Assembly (NCBI GenBank): GCA_944388045.1 | Contig: CALXHG010000006.1 | Coordinates: 40,523-104,522, forward strand | DNA from: an uncultured Clostridia bacterium | Lineage (GTDB): Bacteria > Bacillota > Clostridia > TANB77 > CAG-508 | Reading direction: 5' to 3' | DNA length: 64,000 nucleotides | Shown here: piece by piece, positions 26,495 to 35,529 of the stretch | Layout: each line of letters opens with the position of its first letter | Position numbering within the stretch: the stretch's first letter is position 1 | Notes under the pieces: model-generated | The model's database searches: none | What the model saw: the letters and a program-made list of their open reading frames with translations, nothing else | Told to the model about the DNA's origin: nothing | Translations under genes and position numbers: made by a program

Positions 26495-27302
26495 TTATTT
26501 ATCCAATAATACTTGATAATATTGTGTATATAAAGTTTGTTTTTGCTCTTCTTTCATTGTTAAACTATTACTATCTCCTAATTCAAACGAAATTCCGTGA
26601 TAAACCTACTTTTTTTGATATTACATTTCCTGACTGCACTTTTAGCATTTGTGGCATAATCCATATTTCATTTCCTTGAGAATTTCTTTTAATAATTTCT
26701 TTTTCAACTAATTGGTCTAATAATTGTGTTCTTAAATTTTCATCTGTTTCTATGTTGTTTATATTTACATCATAATAATATACTTTTTGAATTCCTAAGT
26801 CTTGTACAACTTTTAGCATAGTTTCAACAGATGCTCTACAATATGTACAAGTTGGACTACTTATATATATATATGATTTTTCGTCACTATTAATTATATT
26901 TACTAATTCTTCTAAATCTATATATTCAATTGGATTTGCTTCTGGTACACTTACTTCACTATATTTCTCTTCACCATTATTAACAGATAAATTATTTAAT
27001 TTTTCATATTCTTGCTTAAATTTACTAGAATCTTCTGTTACAGTGTAAGTGGCTGGTTCAATATCAGTTGTTACTTCTGTACTTGGTTTTTTAAAAATTA
27101 TATTTTGCGTATTTTCATTATTATTATCATCATTATTTATATTTGTATTTTCTGAGTTTGTATTTTCTTTGTTAGGTTCTTCTACATTTTTATTTTTATT
27201 TTTATTCATTATATTCCAAATTAAAATACCTTGTATTAGTGAAACAACTACCAATATTATTACAATTATTAATATACATATAAATACTTTTTTATTTTTC
27301 AT
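26495..27302 (-). CDS. Secreted thioredoxin-like protein A, with +1 frameshift at CGG
   Basis: A membrane anchor (IIVIILVVVSLIQGILIW), an Asn/Glu-rich linker and a thioredoxin-like domain with CxxC in SPTCTYCRAS make this a likely extracytoplasmic disulfide enzyme. Read in one frame it ends KKVGLSRNFV at 26583. Its two paralogues here continue GISYNEG...TEEQKQEVYNQYYELL. Skipping the C at 26597 gives GISFELGDS...KEEQKQTLYTQYYQVLLDK and a stop at 26495-26497, closely matching them. The coordinates cover 808 bases (3n+1). In-frame CGG (26595-26597) is the shift point. The +1 product is the one I consider real. Confidence 0.8.
26595..26597 (-). other. +1 frameshift site TCA-C-GGA (CGG codon) in thioredoxin-like gene A
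   Basis: The zero frame is TCA CGG AAT TTC GTT TGA. The family-consistent frame is TCA (C) GGA ATT TCG TTT GAA. Glycine at this point matches paralogues with G-I-S or A-I-N there. Confidence 0.75.
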
Positions 27303-27411
27303 ATAATCTTTATTCCTTTTTTAATATATTTAAATTTTAATTACATATATTATTATACAACTGTTTTTAGTTTATATTCAAGAGCAAATTAAATAAAATT
27401 TTTTCAAAAAA

Positions 27412-27572
27412 AAGAACAATAGCGGACTTTTTTAGACATTTTATATATTTTTAACATTTTAAAGTCCGCGTCATTGTTCGTGCGCCAAATTTTACAAAGT
27501 AAAATTTGTGTGCATCCGTTTGAGCGAAGCTCTTTTATTGAATAGGAAAAAGCGATTTTTCCTATTCAATAA
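27412..27572. repeat. Structured repeat, family B, copy 1
   Basis: The element is GAACAATAGCGGACTTT with its near-complement AAAGTCCGCGTCATTGTTC, then CAAATTTTAC/GTAAAATTTG, then GTGTGCATCCGTTTGAGCGA, then TTATTGAATAGGAAAAA/TTTTTCCTATTCAATAA. Almost the same series occurs at 63394-63551. It fills the gap between the thioredoxin-like and Big_2 genes. Confidence 0.75.
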
Positions 27573-27656
27573 AAAAGTATTAGATTTTTTATTCAAACTA
27601 TTAAATTTTTCGTTTAATAATTCGAATTTACTAAAAATCTAATACTTATTTATTTA
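27573..27656. terminator. Hairpin between Big_2 protein A and thioredoxin-like A
   Basis: AAGTATTAGATTTTT ... AAAAATCTAATACTT arms, directly downstream of the Big_2 protein A stop on the minus strand. Confidence 0.55.
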
Positions 27657-27664
27657 TATACTTT

Positions 27665-29993
27665 TTATGAAACAGTCAACTTTAAATTAAAGTTCGACCA
27701 TTTTGCACCACCAGCATCTATTGTATTAGAATATCTAAACATACATCTAACTGCTGTATATGTACTTCTTGGAGTTACTGATACTGATTGAGAAAAGCTT
27801 CTATCTGTACCAAAGTTAAATGTAAATGTTTTTGATTTTGCAGACCATAATGTATACCAAGAGCCAGATTTTTGTCCTTCTATTTTTATTTCAAAATATC
27901 TATCAACCCACATATCATCAGCTCCTACACTAAATGTACCTGTTATACTTGATATATAAGCACTTCCTAAACTTTTTGTACTTCCACATTGTCTCCAACT
28001 AGATGATAAAGAACTCTTATTAGAATAGCTTCCTGTATATGTTATTATTCTACTACCACCTCCGGCCGCCTCCGCCACTACTGCTTCCGCCACCTGAAGT
28101 ACTCTTCTTTTTCCATACAGCATATAATGTTACATCTGCGTCTGTTTTATATGTTCCTTGTGGTTGATATTTTACACTTCCACTAGAGCTTGTTGCCCAA
28201 CCTTGGAATGTGTAATTACTTCTAGAAGGTTTTGTTGAACTTAATTTTAAATCAACACCTTGTGCTTTTGTTTGTGCTCCTGGAGCTCCTGAACCACCAT
28301 TTGCATTATAAGATACTCTATATTGTCCTTTTACTGTTATTGTACTAGTTGCTTTTATTGTTCCATCAGGATTTTTTACTGTTATAGTAACTGTTCCTGT
28401 TGATACAGCTGTTACATAACCAGTATTGCTTACTTTAGCAACATTTGAATTAGATGAAGTCCAAGTTACTTTTTCATCTGTATTTGTAGGACTTACACTT
28501 GCAGTTAATTGAACTGCTGTTGCATTGCTTCCATTACCTATATATATTGTTTGACTAGTTGGTGATACAGATATATTTGTAATTGGTATATAGCTTGTAA
28601 TTGTACAAGTTGAAGAATATCCTTTAGATGTTTTGGCTGTTATTGTTACTTGACCTTTTCCAACTATTGAAACTGTACAATTTGTTTTATTTGTTCCACT
28701 TGTAGTTATTGTTGCAACTTTACTATCACTTGTTGACCACACAACATCTTCTGTTGCAGTTCCATCATTTGGTGTTATATTTGCTACAATTGTACTTGTT
28801 TTTCCAACAGGTAGTGTTAAATTATTAGGTGTTACAGAAATTGATTTTATAGTTGTAATCACCTGAATTTGACATTGTGCAGTTATTCCTGTATCTGTTG
28901 TTGCAGTTATAACTGCTGTTCCATTTTTTATTCCTTTTACAAATCCTGTTTCATCAACTGTTGCTATAGTTGTATCACTACTTGTCCATGTTATATTTGT
29001 TCCTACATTTGCATTTTCTGGTATGAATGATACAACTGACAACTGAATTTCTGGTGTTTCACTTCTATCTAATGTTACAAAACTAGCATTTAAATTCATT
29101 CCTGTTGCACTTGTTTGTACTGTTATTGTACTAGTTCCCGTGATTCCATTTTCTGTTATTGCAGTTATTGTTGCTGTTCCATTACCAACGCCTATTACAA
29201 ATCCTTCATCACTTACTGTTGCTACATTTGTATCACTACTTGTCCAGGTTAAATTTGTATATACATTAGCTGTTTCTGGTAAAATTGTTGCTTTTAATTC
29301 TACAGTTCTATTTTCAGTTGTTAAATCTATTAAATATTCTGTTGGTTCTATTTTTACTTCTGTTGGTTCTGTTTGTACTGTTAAAAAACATCTTGCAACC
29401 TTATTTTTATCTGTTGTTACAGTAATTACTGTGTGTCCATTTTGTTTTCCTGTAACAGTTCCATCATCTTGTAATTCTGCTATTTCTTGGTTTGAATTAG
29501 ACCAAGTTACATTTGAGGATTCTGAAGTATATTGTAGTTTAATGGTTTCTCCAACATTAATTATTAAACTTTCTGGTAACTCTATACCATCTCTATTTAA
29601 TTGCTCTCCTTCATATACCATTCCATCTTGATCTACTGTATACTTGTTTCCAGATACTTTAAATTCTACAATAAAGATATCATTATATCCTTCTATCTCA
29701 TGTTTCATTATACCTTCTGGATCTTCACCTATATATGTATCCATATAATGTTCTAAATTTCCACTAGTTACTTTTCCTATATCACTTACGGCTACAGACT
29801 GTGCCGCCGACCACTCTACTGCTTCTTTTTCTTCACTCTTATTTTTTTGTAATTCAGCATTATTAGTATTTGTTATAAGTCCATTATTATTTGTAACTAA
29901 TGAAACTACAACTGTAGAAATAATCAACATAACAACAACTGTAATAACAAGTGTAATTAGAGATACACCCCTGTTTTCATTTAAAAGTATCAT
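27665..29993 (-). CDS. Prepilin-like Big_2 surface protein A, with +1 frameshift at CGG
   Basis: The N-terminus is prepilin-like: ENRGVSLITLVITVVVMLII, with a Gly before a hydrophobic helix. About five Ig-like Big_2 domains follow (recurring WTSSDTNVATVSDEGFVIGV-type units), then an InlB/Listeria-type repeat (GWATSSSGSVKY...YAVWKKK) and a Ser/Gly linker. The zero frame stops after GGGGRRW at 28053. Skipping the C at 28064 extends the glycine linker and adds ~130 residues (IITYTGSYSNKSS ... AKWSNFNLKLTVS) to a stop at 27665. ATG 29993 is set by AAAGGAGG. It is probably displayed on the cell surface. The in-frame CGG is 28062-28064. Confidence 0.75.
28062..28064 (-). other. +1 frameshift site GGC-C-GGA (CGG codon) in Big_2 protein A
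   Basis: The zero frame is GGC CGG AGG TGG TAG. The extended frame is GGC (C) GGA GGT GGT AGT AGA ATA ATA, which keeps a glycine/serine linker and opens a further globular-looking domain. Confidence 0.65.
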
Positions 29994-30033
29994 GTTATCA
30001 TCCTCCTTTGTAAAAATAACTCTATATACTTAT

Positions 30034-30063
30034 ATTATACCACATTTTGCATATTTTTGTAAA
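30034..30063 (-). promoter_or_regulatory. Promoter of Big_2 protein A
   Basis: On the minus strand TTTACA (30058-30063), 18-base spacer, TATAAT (30034-30039), the same arrangement as at the Big_2 protein C gene. Confidence 0.65.
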
Positions 30064-30093
30064 CCAAATTTTCGTTATTTATGTTACTTACAC

Positions 30094-30131
30094 ACATAAG
30101 AAATACTGGTTATAAAGCCAGTATTTCTTAT
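30094..30131. terminator. Hairpin after thioredoxin-like gene B
   Basis: ATAAGAAATACTGG/CCAGTATTTCTTAT, 14-bp perfect arms, just downstream of the minus-strand stop. The T-tract is weak. Confidence 0.6.
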
Positions 30132-30146
30132 GATAAATATTTAGTT

Positions 30147-30857
30147 TTAATTATCGTTACCACAGCAATCTTTAAGCAATTCATAATATTGATTATATAC
30201 TTCTTGTTTTTGCTCTTCTGTTAATTCTGAATATTTTGATTGTCCTTCATTATATGAAATTCCAGTTCCTATATTTTTAGCAAGAACTTCTCCTCCTTTT
30301 GTTTTCGCAATTAGAGGAATTCTCCATGATTCTGTTCCATCTTCTTTTCTTGTTACAAATCCTTTTTCTATTAATGTATTTACTATTTCATCTTTTTGCT
30401 CTTCATTTTCAAATGTCATACTTGAACCTAAATCATAGTAATATAATTTTTTTACACCTAAATCTTTTAGCACTTCTAGCAATGTTCCAACAGTTGCTCT
30501 ACAATATGGACAATCAGGACTACTCATATATATATATGATTCTTCTTCACTATTAATTACATCTAAATATTGTTCTAATGTTATATATACTATTGGATTT
30601 TCTTCTGGTATACTTACTGTATTATAAGTTTCTCCATCACTTTCTCTTACAGTTCCATTTAATGCTTCATATTCTTCTTTGAATCTTTTTGCATCTTCTG
30701 TTGCTGTATATGAAATATTTCCATTATTACTATTTTCTTTATTATTGCCATTCTTTTCTTGTGTTAAATTCCATAATAAATATCCTTGTACTGCTACTAT
30801 TATAATTAATACTATAAAAAGTATTGATAATATAAACATATATTTTTTATTTTTCAT
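30147..30857 (-). CDS. Secreted thioredoxin-like protein B
   Basis: The product has 236 residues. It has a membrane anchor (FILSILFIVLIIIVAVQGYL), a short Asn-rich linker and a thioredoxin-like domain with SPDCPYCRAT as the CxxC centre. The typical tail is IGTGISYNEGQSKYSELTEE followed by QKQEVYNQYYELL, then DCCGNDN, which adds two adjacent cysteines. It is one of three paralogues lying next to Big_2/prepilin-like proteins. I infer a role in disulfide formation or repair of secreted proteins. It contains no CGG codon. Confidence 0.8.
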   Translation of the reverse strand: MKNKKYMFILSILFIVLIIIVAVQGYLLWNLTQEKNGNNKENSNNGNISYTATEDAKRFKEEYEALNGTVRESDGETYNTVSIPEENPIVYITLEQYLDVINSEEESYIYMSSPDCPYCRATVGTLLEVLKDLGVKKLYYYDLGSSMTFENEEQKDEIVNTLIEKGFVTRKEDGTESWRIPLIAKTKGGEVLAKNIGTGISYNEGQSKYSELTEEQKQEVYNQYYELLKDCCGNDN

Positions 30858-30989
30858 TTGATTTTCTCCTATTCTTTATTTTTATTTTACATTTCTGTAA
30901 TTTGAGGTTTTTATTTTTTTAGATTATCCTTTATTTTTATTATTTATATGTTATACTCAATGAATATATTTCTATTGAAGCATCTCCAC

Positions 30990-31245
30990 ACTATATTATT
31001 GTATAACAATCTTCATAAGTTTAAGTATGACATTCTGTTTCGTATATATCTTCATACCATACTTTTACTGAATAAATGGCACTTGTATTTGAGTTTGATT
31101 ATTTCCTCTTGAAGAAACTTTTACAACTCCTATATTACTACTTGTCAATATTATATCTTATGTACAATCTGGTTTTATATGTGCTACAATTGTTGCTGTT
31201 TTTCCTCCAAATATGAGCATAAAAATTACTGTAACAATGTTACCT
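30990..31245 (-). pseudogene. Relic of a Big_2/Cys-rich surface protein gene
   Basis: The segment near 31000-31070 (TGTATAACAATCTTCATA and what follows) resembles the Cys-rich-domain coding region at 33810-33880. Further patches (CTACAATTGTTGCTGTTTTT; AATATGAGCATAAAAATTACTGTAACAAT) resemble Big_2 and prepilin-helix coding DNA. Several parts of the gene are collapsed together, with no long frame. Confidence 0.55.
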
Positions 31246-31559
31246 TATGACTATTTTTACTTTAATTCACAATTCATATTTTCACTTTTTACTTAAGATA
31301 TTGAATTTATAATATATAATTATTTCCTTGTTTTCTGATATTTCTATTTTATTAATTAAAAACATAATCATTGTTCTAGTTATTTCTTTCATATTGATAA
31401 AATTTTCAAATAATTACTTTATGTCAGCAGGCAAATCTTTTTTCCTAATATTTTTATTGTTTAATTCTTTCTTATATCTGTTTTCTGCTTTCTATCTGTT
31501 GTGAATAAACTCTAGAAAAGTATTCATTTTTTTAATTAAATTTATCTTCAATTATTTTT

Positions 31560-32112
31560 TCTTTTGAGACATTAGCAATTTATGTGTACTTTTCTTTTTT
31601 TGCTCTTGTTCTTTTACCATTTTTTATTTTCATTGATATATCACGTAAAAACCTTTCATTAAAAATCAACTTAAATCGTACCATTTCTTCTGATGTTTCA
31701 ATATGTCCAGTATCTATATCATATTTTATTGCAATAAATCTTACACATTTTTCACAGAAAAATTCTTCTAAATAGTAAGATATTTTACTTCATGATCCTC
31801 AAAATCTAGATAATTTCTTAATAGCTATTAAATTAATTTTCTTATCTTTAATATATTTTATCATTCTATTAAATGCTGGTCTATTAAATGTAACGCAAAA
31901 AACTCCATCATCTGTATAGTCATCATATACTTTTTTATTATTGTCTTTGCAAAAGTTTCTTAAAAATATTTTCTGTGTACTTATACCCCCCCTCTTTCTT
32001 TTTCATCCTCGTTTGTTACCATTAATTCACTGTTTACAAGTTCAATATTTTCATTGGATAATCTTTCATATAATCCTGCTACATATTTTTCAGGATTTAC
32101 TATTGTTATCAT
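31560..32112 (-). pseudogene. Decayed large serine recombinase
   Basis: Translation from ATG 32112 gives MITIVNPEKYVAGLYERLS, then fragments such as YDDYTDDGVFCVTFNRPAFN, KDKKINLIAIKKLSRF, YYLEEFFCEKCVRFIAI, YDIDTGHIETSEEMVRFKLI. These follow the N-terminal catalytic and middle portions of Tn-type large serine recombinases in order, but with at least three stops and two frame changes. The C-terminal half is missing. The gene is dead; it points to an old conjugative or mobilisable element in this spot. Confidence 0.75.
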
Positions 32113-32373
32113 TATAACCTCTCTTTCTAATAACAACAGATTTCCTTCAATTCTTAATTATTGTAATTTTGCAAATCGTTATTTTAGCTATAATTAAATT
32201 ATACAGTTTTAGTAAAAATATTTCAATAATTATTACAAATTTTTGGCTTCTTATTAAAAATTTTATTCAATTTTTATGACTAGTTACTTAAAGTATCTAG
32301 TAATTGTATAAAGGAAAAATTACACCTTGTTTTCAAAATGTAGTTTTAATACATATGGTAATATTTTTCTTTT
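32113..32373. other. Gap upstream of the recombinase relic
   Basis: AT-rich; no ORF, RNA or clear promoter found. Together with 31246-31559 it is probably decayed mobile-element DNA. Confidence 0.4.
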
Positions 32374-32402
32374 TTGATTTTTTGTCAAAAATTTGGTATA
32401 AT
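32374..32402 (+). promoter_or_regulatory. Promoter of the 20-residue peptide gene
   Basis: TTGATT 32374-32379, 17-base spacer, TATAAT 32397-32402. Confidence 0.6.
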
Positions 32403-32445
32403 TTTACTATATAATTAAATATTTTTACAAAGGAGGATGATATTT

Positions 32446-32508
32446 ATGAAGCCTCCCTCAATCAATTTTGAAAAATTAAATTTTGTATATTTAAGAGATG
32501 AATTATAA
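32446..32508 (+). CDS. 20-residue peptide with the Big_2-gene leader
   Basis: MKPPSINFEKLNFVYLRDEL is preceded by ACAAAGGAGGATGATATTTATG, nearly identical to the leader and start of Big_2 protein C (ACAAAGGAGGATGATGTTTATG). It has a good promoter and a terminator downstream. It is most simply an inverted, truncated relic of a third surface-protein gene's 5' end. A genuine short peptide cannot be excluded. Confidence 0.35.
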   Translation: MKPPSINFEKLNFVYLRDEL

Positions 32509-32531
32509 AAAAAGATTAAATGTCAATAGTT

Positions 32532-32570
32532 GGAGGCGGAAAACTCTAAAAGTTTTCTGCCTCCAACTAT
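32532..32570. terminator. Hairpin between the peptide gene and thioredoxin-like gene C
   Basis: AGTTGGAGGC-GGAAAACT / AGTTTTCTGCCTCCAACT, a GC-rich stem for this genome. It lies between convergent genes. Confidence 0.65.
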
Positions 32571-32583
32571 TTGCATTAAATAT

Positions 32584-33276
32584 TTATTTCTTTAATAATT
32601 CATAATAATGGTCATATAATTCTTGTTTTTGTTCTTCTGTTAAAGGAGAATTTTTAGCTTGTCCTTCATTATAATTTATTGCAGTCCCAATTTCTTTTAT
32701 TAATACTTCTCCTGAAAGTGTTCTTGCTATTAAAGGTACACTCCAATTTTCATTTCCATCTTCATTTAAAGTAACCAATTCTTGTTCTGCTAATTTATTC
32801 ATTATTTCATTTCTTTTCTGTTCTTCAATAGAATTTTCACTGCTACTTATATCGTAATAATATAATTTATCTACCCCTATATCCTTTAATGTTTTTAATA
32901 AAGTTTCTATTGATGCTCTACAATATGTACATGTTGGTGTACTTATATAAATATATGCATTTTCATCACTATTAATAACATTATATAATTCTTCTAAATT
33001 AACATATTCTATAGGATTATCTTCAACTATATTAACTGTATTATATGCTTCTCCACTAAATTCATCTACTGTCCCATTTAATTTTTCATATTCTTCTTTA
33101 AATTTTCTTGAATCTTCTGTTATTGGTTTTTCTTCTAAATCATTATCATTTTTTTCAATTTTTGAATTGTTTATTGTATTATCATCATTCTTCTTATTCA
33201 ATATCATTTTGTCAAATAATATTCCTGCTATAAAACACACTATTAAAAAAATTATTATTATTATTTTATTTTTCAT
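32584..33276 (-). CDS. Secreted thioredoxin-like protein C
   Basis: The product has 230 residues: an anchor (KIIIIIFLIVCFIAGILF), a charged linker, and a thioredoxin-like domain with TPTCTYCRAS. It ends EIGTAINYNEGQAKNS, then LTEEQKQELYDHYYELLKK. The start lies 15 bases after the stop of the Big_2 protein C gene, with AAAGGAG in the gap, so the two are cotranscribed. Its operon partner has many cysteines in its C-terminal domain, which suggests that this protein forms or proofreads those disulfides. It is the clearest of the three pairs. Confidence 0.82.
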   Translation of the reverse strand: MKNKIIIIIFLIVCFIAGILFDKMILNKKNDDNTINNSKIEKNDNDLEEKPITEDSRKFKEEYEKLNGTVDEFSGEAYNTVNIVEDNPIEYVNLEELYNVINSDENAYIYISTPTCTYCRASIETLLKTLKDIGVDKLYYYDISSSENSIEEQKRNEIMNKLAEQELVTLNEDGNENWSVPLIARTLSGEVLIKEIGTAINYNEGQAKNSPLTEEQKQELYDHYYELLKK

Positions 33277-33291
33277 TTGAAATCTCCTTTT

Positions 33292-35301
33292 TTATTTACA
33301 AGATATAGTCCACCTATATATTTCTTGTTCTTCTCCTTCGTTAGCATACTTTAATACTAATTCTCCTGTAGAAAAACTTGTACTATTTGTAGAAATATTT
33401 ATTCTATATGTTGCATTATTTCTATCTGAAACAGTTATATTTCCTACACTCACATTATTTATTCCACTTTTTACAAGTTTTAATTCCCCAACATCTACAT
33501 AAGATGATAAATTAAAACTTATTGTAGCACTATCACTTACAAGCCTTTGTGCATATTTAGTATCGCAACGTCTTTCAGAATCGCATGTTTCAATCGTTAC
33601 ATATTCACAATCAGCAGTACATATTGTTCCACAATATTTACGTGGTTCTTCTTTTACACAAATATATTTTGTATCATATGATTGTGTTTTTGAATTCCAT
33701 ACTTTCCTTACATCAGTTTTGACACAGCCCATAATTGTATCACATTTTTCTGTACAAGTGTTTGAATCTTGTGTACACTGCTTTACTCTTTCATCATGAC
33801 AATTTGTAGTTACTGTATAACAATCTTGATATGAGTATCTCTCATAATAAGCTTTTACTGAGTATTCTTTATTTGTACTTGACATTATTGGTATTACAAT
33901 TATAGTTAATGTATCTTTTATCTGTCCTGATGGATTTTTAGCAGTTAGTGTTACTACTCCTGCTTTTAGTGCTTGAATTTCACAAGTTGTCTTATTAGCA
34001 CCACTTGGAGTTAATTTAATGACATTTGAATTTGAAACAGTCCATGTTACATCTTCTGTACATGTTCCATCATCTGGTTTTATACTTGCTGTTAGTGTTC
34101 TGCTTTCTCTATCATTAAGAACTTCTCTATCTGTGCTTAATTGTATATCTGTTATTGTTGTTACTACTACTATTCTACATTCTGCTGTTATTCCATTTTC
34201 TGTTGTTGCTGTTATTGTTGCATTTCCATTCATAATTCCCTTTACAAATCCTGTTTCATCTACTGTTGCAACACTTGTATCACTACTTATCCAGGTTACA
34301 TTTGTTCCTACATTTGCTGTTTCTGGCATATATGATACAACATTTAATTGCAATTCTGGAACATGACTTCTATCTAATACTGCAGACACTGCATTCAAGT
34401 TTAGTCCTGTTGGACTTGTTTGTACTGTTATTGTACTACTTCCTACTATTCCATTTCCTGTTTTTGCTGTTATTGTTGTTGTTCCATTTGCTACTCCAAT
34501 TACAAATCCATCTTCACTTACTGTTGCTACATTTGTATCACTACTTGTCCAGGTTAAATCTGTATATACATTGGCTGTTTCTGGTAATATTTTTGCATTT
34601 ATTTGTATTGTTCTATTTTGTGCTGATAAGTCTATTGTATATTCTGTAGGTTCTATTATTACTTGTTCTGGTCTAGTCTGCACTGTTACATAACATCTAT
34701 CTGTTTTATTTTTACTTGTTGTAACTGTTATTACTGTTTGTCCATTTTGTATTCCTGTTACTGTTCCATCATCTTTTAATTCTGCTATTTCATCATTCGA
34801 GTTCGACCATGTTATTTCAGTTGCTTCTGAATCATATTCTAATTTTACTGTTTCTCCAACATTTAGAATTAAACTGTCTGGCAATGTAATACCATCCCTA
34901 TCTAATTCTTCTCCATCATATACATTTCCATTTTGGTCAACTGTATATTTGTTTCCAGAAACTTTAAATTCAACAAGAAAAATATCGTTATAGCCACTTT
35001 CTATCTCATAGTCCATTTCTCCATTTGTATTTTCTCCTATATATGTATCCATATAATGTTCTAAGTTATCACCTGTTACTTTTCCTATATCACTTACTGC
35101 TACTGAATTTGCTGCTGCCCATTCTACAACCTCAACTTCCTCGCTTTTATTTTTACTTTTATCTGCATCTTTTGCATTTTTTATAATTCCATTATCATCC
35201 GTGACAAACGAAACTGTTATTCCTGCTAATATGAGCATAACAATTACTGTTATAACTAGTGCAACTAAAGTTAGTCCATTGTTCTTCTTAAAATGCTTCA
35301 T
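33292..35301 (-). CDS. Prepilin-like Big_2 surface protein C with Cys-rich C-terminal domain
   Basis: The product has 669 residues from ATG 35301, chosen because AAAGGAGG lies 9 bases upstream; an open frame extends further up but crosses the promoter. It has a prepilin-like helix (NNGLTLVALVITVIVMLILA), then about four Big_2 domains, many nearly identical to those of protein A. The C-terminal domain has more than a dozen cysteines (CYTVTTNCHDERVKQCTQDS, CTEKCDTIMGCVK, CGTICTADCEYV, CDSERRCD). It is likely exported, held by the N-terminal helix and folded with disulfides. The thioredoxin-like gene follows in the same operon. Confidence 0.8.
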   Translation of the reverse strand: MKHFKKNNGLTLVALVITVIVMLILAGITVSFVTDDNGIIKNAKDADKSKNKSEEVEVVEWAAANSVAVSDIGKVTGDNLEHYMDTYIGENTNGEMDYEIESGYNDIFLVEFKVSGNKYTVDQNGNVYDGEELDRDGITLPDSLILNVGETVKLEYDSEATEITWSNSNDEIAELKDDGTVTGIQNGQTVITVTTSKNKTDRCYVTVQTRPEQVIIEPTEYTIDLSAQNRTIQINAKILPETANVYTDLTWTSSDTNVATVSEDGFVIGVANGTTTITAKTGNGIVGSSTITVQTSPTGLNLNAVSAVLDRSHVPELQLNVVSYMPETANVGTNVTWISSDTSVATVDETGFVKGIMNGNATITATTENGITAECRIVVVTTITDIQLSTDREVLNDRESRTLTASIKPDDGTCTEDVTWTVSNSNVIKLTPSGANKTTCEIQALKAGVVTLTAKNPSGQIKDTLTIIVIPIMSSTNKEYSVKAYYERYSYQDCYTVTTNCHDERVKQCTQDSNTCTEKCDTIMGCVKTDVRKVWNSKTQSYDTKYICVKEEPRKYCGTICTADCEYVTIETCDSERRCDTKYAQRLVSDSATISFNLSSYVDVGELKLVKSGINNVSVGNITVSDRNNATYRINISTNSTSFSTGELVLKYANEGEEQEIYRWTISCK

Positions 35302-35344
35302 AAACATCATCCTCCTTTGTAAAAAAATAAACTTATATACTTTA

Positions 35345-35374
35345 ATTATACCATATTTGGTATTTTTTTGTAAA
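35345..35374 (-). promoter_or_regulatory. Promoter with internal palindrome, Big_2 protein C
   Basis: TTTACA (35369-35374) and TATAAT (35345-35350) on the minus strand, 18-base spacer. The spacer and -10 contain the palindrome ATACCA-AATA-TGGTAT, a possible operator. Confidence 0.6.
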
Positions 35375-35429
35375 CCACTATACAAATATTTATGTAAAAA
35401 AAATATAAATTTAATATTGTATAAAATTG

Positions 35430-35524
35430 TAAAAAAAGAAGTTTAATTTTAATAAATTTAATTTAGTAAATTTTATATTAAAAATATAAATTACTACATT
35501 TTATTAAAATTCAAACTTCTTTTT
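35430..35524 (-). terminator. Long terminator after thrS
   Basis: AGAAGTTTGAATTTTAATAAA and its near-complement TTTATTAAAATTAAACTTCT form a long stem followed by TTTTTTT on the minus strand. Confidence 0.7.
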
Positions 35525-35529
35525 ATTCT

